In this document: in pieces, positions 56,539 through 64,000 of the stretch | Layout: the number at the start of each line of letters is the position of its first letter | How positions within the stretch are numbered: the stretch's first letter is position 1 | Source: Phoronis australis | Lineage: Eukaryota; Phoronida; Phoronidae | Length of the DNA stretch: 64,000 nt | Reading direction: 5' to 3' | Assembly (NCBI GenBank): GCA_002633005.1 | Contig: NMRA01000301.1 | Coordinates: 337,202 to 401,201 of the forward strand | The notes under the pieces: model-generated | What the model was told of the DNA's origin: nothing | Seen by the model: only the letters and a program-made list of their open reading frames with translations | Databases searched by the model: none | Translations under genes and position numbers: made by a program

Positions 56539-58080
56539 CTAGACAATTGCAGACGCAGTACTTGAGCCTTTTTTGTAGATCCCATCTGCCGACATATCTT
56601 CGTCGAGTCTTTCTTTGGTAGAAAAGCGAGCAGCAAATACCTGGACAGCGATGAAACAACACAATACAATGACGGACGATGTGAAAACGATGTACACCAT
56701 GCTCATCGGACCGTAAGCGTCAAACACAAGGCCTGTGATCGGTGTCATCGACATGGAAGAGACGGAAAACGAGCCAATGATACAAGCTGATACAATCCCA
56801 TCGACTGGGAGATACATGTTGAAGAACGAAAATCCGGCTGCAACAAAGGAACCCATCCCTAGTCCTGCCAACCCCATGCTTACCCACGTGACTGCCTCGT
56901 GAAGATGGATCATGGACAAGAGCATGATGTAACCAAGACAAACTAAGGACGCGTCCAAGTACATCAGGTGAATGGGCGTGAGGATCTGCGACAGGAAGAC
57001 GCCAACGAGTCGACCGATACCGAACACCCCCCAAAAGACAGACGTAATGACTGCACCTTTATACTTCTCCCAACGCAAACCTTCGACGACGAAAGAAGAA
57101 AGTAAATTTCCTGACGAATCTTCTAAATGATCATAGAAGAACATGAGGACCATCATGCCAATAATCATAATGATCTTAAAAGATTTCGACTGTCGATGCT
57201 GATTAACATTTTTTTTCTTCTGTCCGTGGTTTCTTTTGCGAAGTCTCCAGCTATCCAGTTTTAAGGCCATAGTGAAGAGCACCACTGTGATCAAAGTCAA
57301 GGAGCCGATTGTCAGGAATCCATATTGTACTCGAGTATTTAGCAGGACCACGTCCTCCATGTTCTCCATTGGTCCGTAAAATGTTTCGTTCTCCGTAGAT
57401 TCGTTGGATGGGCTTGGGTGAGTTTTGTAGTACAAGAACGGTTGAATTATGAACGGTGATATAGTGGCGCCGACGGACCACGTGAAGTGGGCTCCCTGAA
57501 GGATAGAAGCCTGGTGCCGGCTATGGCTCCACAACTTAAGTACGGTAACTTGAATGTTACAGTTGATACTCGCCATGAACACCGCCATAAGACCCATAAA
57601 CACACAGAACACCGCCAAGTTGCGTACCCAGACCGAAGACATGTAGGAGACACTCATGCAGAGAGACGCTATGAGGAAGAAAAATATGTCGTTCAACTTC
57701 TCTATGAGGTATCCGGATACAATGGTCCCACCAAGCATACCGCCACTAATGCATGTGAACACGACCATGATAGTTGTCGTGTCCGTATACAAAAGTTCTT
57801 TCAAGTCCATTAGTGACGGCCCGACCGAGGCTGATATCAGCCCGAGGCTGAGATAGGCCGTGTAGGCGCATAACGAGTGAAACAGTCTCTTGCGTTGGGT
57901 TAGCGGTCGATCGTCATACTCCTCTTCAATGGCAGTATCGTCATAGTTGCTGTCGTCATGGCAACTAATTATACCTTGCCGCTCATCCCCCCAGCATGCT
58001 GCAGTCGACTTGTTACCAGGCATACCGTCATTTTCTGAATTTGTTGATAGTGTGGACTTCTCTCGTTGCTGCGACTCCAT
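56539..58080 (-). CDS. MFSD4/NaGLT1-type major facilitator transporter, single exon
   Basis: Complete 513-residue protein from ATG (58080) to TAG (56539), about the length of vertebrate MFSD4A/MFSD4B (about 514-518). The family includes the sodium-dependent glucose transporter NaGLT1, but the substrate here cannot be read from sequence. An acidic, Ser/Asn-rich cytosolic N-terminus (1-64) precedes about 12 membrane segments. Features: SLGLISASVGPSLMDL (78-93), the family's GP-x-LxDL at the end of TM1; GGxxxxGYLIEKLND (117-131), the MFS loop between TM2 and TM3; ILQGAHFTWSVGATISPFI (193-211), equivalent to the family's LQxLHFxFxxGAxxxP; potential N-glycosylation sites N226 and N231; a basic central loop (278-301); GRLVGVFLSQ (356-365). 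No intron. The start is supported by length and by the lack of an upstream extension. Confidence 0.9.
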   Translation of the reverse strand: MESQQREKSTLSTNSENDGMPGNKSTAACWGDERQGIISCHDDSNYDDTAIEEEYDDRPLTQRKRLFHSLCAYTAYLSLGLISASVGPSLMDLKELLYTDTTTIMVVFTCISGGMLGGTIVSGYLIEKLNDIFFFLIASLCMSVSYMSSVWVRNLAVFCVFMGLMAVFMASINCNIQVTVLKLWSHSRHQASILQGAHFTWSVGATISPFIIQPFLYYKTHPSPSNESTENETFYGPMENMEDVVLLNTRVQYGFLTIGSLTLITVVLFTMALKLDSWRLRKRNHGQKKKNVNQHRQSKSFKIIMIIGMMVLMFFYDHLEDSSGNLLSSFVVEGLRWEKYKGAVITSVFWGVFGIGRLVGVFLSQILTPIHLMYLDASLVCLGYIMLLSMIHLHEAVTWVSMGLAGLGMGSFVAAGFSFFNMYLPVDGIVSACIIGSFSVSSMSMTPITGLVFDAYGPMSMVYIVFTSSVIVLCCFIAVQVFAARFSTKERLDEDMSADGIYKKGSSTASAIV

Positions 58081-58249
58081 GGTCTACGTCACCCTACAAT
58101 ACATCGTGATGGTGATAAATTATAACAGCTGTTAGTCTGAGCACGTGTTTACTTTCATTCATGTTTTCCTGACAGTTGAACACGTTTCCATGCTGTTTTA
58201 TGATAAGCGCATGGTCGCCCCTTGTGATAGACTTTAAAATTCATCAGTG

Positions 58250-60082
58250 CGATCGATAAAGGCATTAGGGTCATATTCATGAACGTGGTGATCGTTGATC
58301 GACGACATCTGACATGCTCGCACCCAGCCAAAAGTATAGGCGGGGGAGGCTCGAATTTTTCAGTGTGAGGACCTTTTAATGAAAGAAATCGACGAGGACT
58401 AAAAAAACGGGGCCACTAGGTTCAGGCCCACGAATTGTACATGCGCAAAGAGCAATGCAGGAGCAGCAAAAAGTGCAAAAATTACATAGAAAAAGAATAA
58501 ATCATATTTCCTAAATTATATTTAATCAGCTCTTCCCTATGCATAATAAAAATCAACACTTCTTTGCAAATTCAATTTTATTTTGTTTCTTAAGTCCTTA
58601 ATAGGAGATTCAGTTCCAGAGCCACGGAACGTGAGACCTCTTCAAAATATCTTTTAAACAAATCCTAACGAAAGTACCATCTCACAGCGTCTACAAAGTT
58701 ACTTTCCTCTGTGAGGCGCAAGAAAGGAAAGCTGTGCAGTCACCACAGAGTTTATAATTTTTCCTCCCACTTATGATAAATGCGAGCATGCTCTCACAGC
58801 CATTCAACAAACAGTTGACCGACAAGAAGGATAATTTTTTTAACGGCAGATTATCATGTGTGATTTCCCTCCGAATCTGAGGTCGACACCACAGCTGGTA
58901 TAATACAAGCCCGTGAAGCAAAGAATTTCCCAAAGAGAATTCCAAGCGCATTTTAGAATATAATTATTTGAATACTATGATACCTTTGAAACTAATTTTA
59001 ATTATCGATTGCTTCTTAATTCGGCTACTGCTTGAAATCACCTTTGTGTTGATTTGTTTACATCAAAGGTCAAAGGTGACACTTACCATATAAGTGAAAT
59101 GTGCTACGCCTGTATCTTACCATATCAAACAGTGAGACGTGTTTTGTGTTGTGGGAGAAAAATCAAAGCAGTGAAGAGCAATTACCAGATCTTTTTTGAA
59201 ATTTGAAACTAAAAGTAATATGCTTTGACATAAACAGAAATCCAAAATCTTTACGACCAAACCATTAAATGATGCGTAAACACATAGAATACTGTTTTAG
59301 TGATAGAGAACCACTTTGAATAATGCAATTGCGTCTGTTTTTCGTGTTCCAGGCCTCTTTAAACAAACGTATTTTGTTTTGATGACTCTGTCTCACGGAG
59401 CCAATTTCAATGTAAACGTTGCAAAATCAATCGTGTTTCGCGGATTCAGTCAATTAACAGATCGACACTGTTTTCAGTCAACACAAGCGCATTATTTTCT
59501 ACCAGATTGTCTCCACTCACACACAAATACGACTCTATTTCAGACAAAAACATGGCGTCATCCTGTAATATCGGGCGTCAAAGCAATGCCAAGCAGCGAA
59601 TTCTATTTTTGATATCTTCTTCTGTTTCCTTTCCCTTAAGTTATCCCATTGATAAACAATTTTTGAAAGGACTCGCGAGATGCGGATTTCCACGACACGT
59701 TTTGTTGACATCATTTCAACCGCGAGCGCTCGCAGTGTGGAAGAGAGGATCTCGCTACCTGGTACTGGGTTAGATCATCGGTATCACAGTTGAACAGGGT
59801 TGAATTCCTCGAAACAGGCTTAGTATTGCCTGAAACTGCGAAATAGGACTGTTTTCATGAAATTGATATTTTGACTACACGTGCCGAAACCGGAAGTTCA
59901 AAACAACACAGAGTTGTTTTAAAGCACCATATTTTCTAAGCTGGCTGAATTCATAAGAAAGGATTTAATCAGCAAAATAGGATTGATTCATATTGGTATT
60001 GAACAGGATTGGATTCATAAAATAGCATTTAATTTACAAACTAAGAATTCTTTTTATTTTAAATTATTTTTGCTGCCCATCG
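58250..60082. repeat. Copy 1 of an about 1.83-kb tandem duplication
   Basis: Runs from CGATCGATAAAGGC to GCTGCCCATCG and is repeated with about 98% apparent identity at 60084-61902. The first about 150 bp matches the MITE family seen at 21663. Both strands carry similar-length open frames (98 and 88 residues on plus; 86 on minus) that I do not recognise. It starts about 170 bp upstream of the transporter start codon. Confidence 0.9.
59046..59079. promoter_or_regulatory. Nuclear-receptor-like DR1 site within an inverted repeat
   Basis: AGGTCA-A-AGGTGA (59067-59079) is a direct repeat with one-base spacing, the type bound by HNF4/RXR-class receptors. It also pairs with TCACCTTTG upstream (about 59039-59047). 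The same arrangement lies at 60885-60897 in copy 2. Function is not shown. Confidence 0.3.
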
Positions 60083-60083
60083 N

Positions 60084-61902
60084 TCGATAAAGGCATTAGG
60101 GTAATATTCATGAACGTGGTGATCGTTGATCGACGACATCTGACATGCTCGCACCCAGCCTAAAGTATAGGCGGGGGGGCTCGAATTTTTCGGTGTGAGG
60201 ACCTTTTAATGAAAGAAGTCGACGAGGACTAAAAAAAACGGGGCCACTAGGTTCAGGCCCACGAATTGTACATGTGCAAAGAGGAGCAAAAAGTGCAAAA
60301 ATTACATAGAAAAAGAATAAATCATATTTCCTAAATTATATTTAATCAGCTCTTCACTATGCACAATAAAATCAACACTTCTTTGCAAATTAAATTTTAT
60401 TTTGTTTCTTAAGTCCTTGATAGGGGATTCAGTTCCAGTGCCACGGAACGCGAGACCTCGTCAAAATATCTTTTAAACAAATCCTAACGAAAGTACCATC
60501 TCACAGCGTCTACAAAGTTACTTTCCTCTGTGAGGCGCAAGAAAGGAAAGCTGTGTAGTCACCACAGAGTTTCTAATATTCCTCCCACTTATGATAAATG
60601 CGAGCATGCGCTCACAGCCATTCAACAAACAGTTGACCGACAAGAAGGATAATTTTTTTAACGGCAGATTATCATGTGTAATTTCCCTCCAAATCTGAGG
60701 TGGACACCACAGCTGGTATAATGCAAGCCCGTGAAGCAAAGGATTTCCCAAAGAGAATTCCAAGCGCATTTTAGAATATAATTATTTGAATACTATGATA
60801 CCTTTGAAACTAATTTTAATTATCGATTGCTTCTTAATTCGGCTACTGGTTGAAGTCACCTTTGTGTTGATTTGTTTACATCAAAGGTCAAAGGTGACAC
60901 TTACCATATAAGGGAAATGTGCTACGCCTGTATCTTATCATATCAAACAGTGAGACGTGTTTTGTGTTGTGGGAGAAAAATCAAAGCAGTGAAGAGCAAT
61001 TACCAGATCTTTTTTGAAATTTGAAACTAAAAGTAATATGCTTTGACATAAACAGAAATCCAAAATCTTTACGACCAAACCATTAAAATGATGCGTAAAC
61101 ACATAGAATACTGTTTTAGTGATAGAGAACCACTTTGAATAATGCAATTGCGTCTGTTTTTCGTGTTCCAGGCCTCTTTAAACAAATGTATTTTGTTTTG
61201 ATGACTCTGTTTCACGGAGCCAATTTCAATGTAAACGTTGCAAAATCAATCGTGTTTCGCGGATTCAGTCAATTAACAGATCGACACTGTTTTCAGTCAA
61301 CACAAGCCCATTATTTTCTACCAGATTGTCTCCACTCACACACAAATACCACTCTATTTCAGACAAAAACATGACGTCATCTTGTAATATCGGGCGTCAA
61401 AGCAATGCCAAGCAGCGAATTCTATTTTTGATATCTTCTTCTGTTTCCTTTCCCTTAAGTTATCCCATTGATAAACAATTTTTGAAAGGACTCGCGAGAT
61501 GCGGATTTCCACGACACGTTTTGTTGACATCATTTCAACCGCGAGCGCTCGCAGTGTGGAAGAGAGGATCTCGCTACCTGGTACTGGGTTAGATCATCGG
61601 TATCACAGTTGAACAGGGTTGAATTCCTCGAAACAGGCTTAGTATTGCCTGAAACTGCGAAATAGGACTGTTTTCATGAAATTGATATTTTGACTACACG
61701 TGCCGAAACCGGAAGTTCAAAACAACACAGAGTTGTTTTAAAGCACCATATTTTCTAAGCTGGCTGAATTCATAAGAAAGGATTTAATCAGCAAAATAGG
61801 ATTGATTCATATTGGTATTGAACAGGATTGGATTCATAAAATAGCATTTAATTTACAAACTAAGAATTCTTTTTATTTTAAATTATTTTTGCTGCCCATC
61901 GA
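60084..61902. repeat. Copy 2 of the 1.83-kb tandem duplication
   Basis: Begins directly after the single N at 60083 (TCGATAAAGGCATTAGGGT) and ends at GCTGCCCATCGATG. Differences from copy 1 are scattered substitutions and short indels. Confidence 0.9.
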
Positions 61903-62186
61903 TGTGCAGAAGCCAACACCGAAAGCGTACGTTTTACTTTAACATAATCGAAAATCACCTAAATGCCTTTTAATAAAAAATTAGTAAGTATAGTGTTTTT
62001 GTTCCACTTCTCTGTTATGAGTAATTAAAAAATATTCCATTTTTAAATCTTTCAGTTGTGAATTACAAAACACACAATAGCTGACTTTTAAAACAGCTAA
62101 CACCGCGGTCTATCAAGAATCGGAGAAACAACGAAACGACATTTGATATAAGCAATAGTAGTAAAATTAATAATTACAACCCAAAT
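61903..62186. other. Non-coding sequence, nothing recognised
   Basis: AT-rich spacer after the duplication. Confidence 0.4.
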
Positions 62187-62191
62187 CATAC

Positions 62192-62225
62192 CAATAACAC
62201 ACACACGCACACACACACATATATG
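62192..62225. repeat. CA microsatellite
   Basis: Interrupted (CA)n run followed by TATATA. Confidence 0.95.
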
Positions 62226-62374
62226 ACAGAGTGCTGGAAATCACCTGTTCGATATTCATAACGAATAATGTCATAATATGATTTTCAAGAAACACATTGA
62301 ATACCAGTTCTTGCCAATCCAGATTTTTGCAATAATACTTTACAGGAAGATTTAATGTCCATTTACTGAAACTC

Positions 62375-62655
62375 ACACCCACTTTTGTACAAAACCTAAC
62401 CCAAGAACGCCCAAAATCTAGCCACACGAACGCACAAAACCTAAACCCATGCATGCACCAAACCCAGCCACACGTAGGCACAAAAGCTAGCCCCACGCAC
62501 GCACAAAACCTACTTCGTACGCATGCACCAAACCTAACCCCACATACGCACAAAAGTTACCCCACGCACACACAAAACCTAACCCCCGCACGCACCAAAG
62601 TAGCTCCAAGTACGCACAAAAGCTAACCCCACGCAGGCACAAACCATGCACAAAA
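62375..62655. repeat. Minisatellite of about 20-24 bp units
   Basis: About twelve imperfect units of CCCCACGCACGCACAAAACCTAA. The 128-residue minus-strand frame over it (Cys/Val/Phe-rich repeats) is a by-product of the repeat. Confidence 0.9.
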
Positions 62656-64000
62656 TTGCGCCCTTTGCACTACGCAGTATATGTTCCAGTACCATGTGGT
62701 TATGCACCAAGTGGTTTCCATGGTGTGCCACTCGTTCACGTCGCACGAAAATTTAAGTCAATATTAAATTTCACTTCAAATTTTGTTTAGCAGAACGAAG
62801 CAGGTAGCGCACCTTTCCAGAGTTGGTGAATAAATGTTGAATTTACCTTACCGGCAAAGACATGATTATGCAATAATCCTGACAAAACAAATGTGTTTAT
62901 CAGTCGAAGGTTCAGACTCCACTCATCACGCAGAAGCCGCTATTTGAATCTACAACCACGTTAAGACAAGCAGCAGGTGAATTTCAAAATTCATTAAATT
63001 TTAAAATAGCCACCTGTAAGACATAGTTAAAATACTTTAATAAAGCTTATACCAACTCGTCTTGATACTATTGATGTGATAATATGTAGGCTGTCGTCAG
63101 CTGTTGCCTTGGAAACGCCCTCAGTTGGCAGTATTTACGAAATAAATAATATGGTAAATTTTATTTCGATGACGATCTAGGTTGCCTGCACGGTACACAT
63201 ATAACGCTTGTGAACATGACCGAGATTTTATACTGCAACCGCCTTGTAAGGACACTCATTAATAACGATACATGTGACCAGAATTCAGTATCGGGGAATT
63301 ATCGCAAGAGTTATTAATAATTCTTCTTGACTAGGTTTCCACAAGACACGGTTGAAATTATCTGCAGCAAAACGGTATAGGCTGATAGACTGTGTGCAGT
63401 ACAAGTGCACTCTAGACAGGTGCTCTCGGGCGCGTTTGCCAAGAATACGCTCCTATGTTGGAATACGAATGACAAGGAATTTCTAAACTTAATCCAGTTT
63501 CGAATTAAGGGGCATGATCGGTTTTATGGTCGAAAAACGCATTTTAGGATTATCATTTGGTGGGATAGACTCCATGAGCAGAGCTGTAAAACGAACAAAA
63601 TCTGCTGTGGTTTGTGAATTTTATTACAAACATGGCTTAGTGTCCCTTCGATGTGACAACCACCGGCTGGTACTAGCTCGCTGGCTAAAACTTAGTACAG
63701 ATAAACAATAAATAGCAAATATGGTTCTGTTTGCCAATAACTCACACAAACACTAGACCCATTCTCATGCTGGGATGTTTTTCAACGCGCCTGTCTGTGC
63801 ACAAAGTATGCTCAGATTGTTCTGTGTTGTCGTGTGATACGACACACGTGACACAGGTACTACCAAAAATGAACGCTACCTTTCGTTGCCGTTTGAATAA
63901 GAATGAACTTACATACTGCATGGAAATAGCAATGGAAGTAATATTCGCAAGCGGATTTAACCTTTTAAAAATATGCACGCATTCAAAAACGCGGCCGGGA
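62656..64000. other. Non-coding sequence to the window end
   Basis: No gene recognised. Two overlapping short frames (63405-63617 and 63514-63711) lack any domain signature. Confidence 0.4.

Noticed and set aside
57487-57813. Plus-strand frames within the transporter gene
   Set aside because: Antisense shadows of the complete transporter frame.
62167-62553. 128-residue Cys/Val/Phe-rich minus-strand protein
   Set aside because: It is the translation of a minisatellite plus a CA repeat.
1-64000. tRNA or other structured RNA genes
   Set aside because: I looked for tRNA B-box-like GGTTCRANYCC motifs with cloverleaf context and saw none that held up; a covariance-model scan would be needed to be sure.

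Overview
This is eukaryotic genomic DNA from an animal, and the repeat style and intron lengths suggest a marine invertebrate. The evidence is a spliced Abl tyrosine kinase gene with GT-AG introns of about 0.45-7.8 kb, AT-rich non-coding sequence, many short terminal-inverted-repeat (TIR) elements and minisatellites, and assembly gaps (178 Ns at 10420-10597; single Ns at 6098, 16254, 55889 and 60083). I cannot name the species.

Layout. Bases 1-24068 hold no coding exon I can support. They hold repeats: two arrays of a nested satellite-like repeat (about 145-bp monomers in about 440-bp trimers), several TIR or fold-back elements, a hAT-like insertion with an 8-bp target duplication, minisatellites, and two tandem duplications whose copies meet at an N. 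Bases 24069-48713 (+ strand) hold ten exons of an Abl-family non-receptor tyrosine kinase, reconstructed with consistent splice phases as an N-terminally incomplete 1,166-residue protein: SH3, SH2, kinase, proline-rich tail, F-actin-binding domain. The first exon, with the N-terminal cap, was not found and probably lies upstream or in the gap. Bases 48714-53690 look like 3' flank without a recognised gene. Bases 53698-53990 hold a weak TATA-like site and a small ORF. Bases 54392-55912 look like a degraded mobile element. Bases 56539-58080 (- strand) hold a complete single-exon major facilitator transporter of the MFSD4/NaGLT1 type. Bases 58250-61902 are two near-identical copies of an about 1.83-kb unit meeting at an N. 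The end holds a CA repeat and a 22-bp-type minisatellite.

The two genes have no evident functional link. Four Abl kinase exons have the same lengths as I recall for human ABL1 exons 6-9, but the intron near the start of the kinase domain sits at a different place, inside the P-loop. The donor site of the preceding exon lies inside a 62-bp tandem repeat. I found no clearly new gene system. The most unusual signals are the nested satellite, the duplicated splice donor, a candidate poison exon in the 7.8-kb intron, and the N-bounded duplications, which may be haplotype-assembly artefacts.
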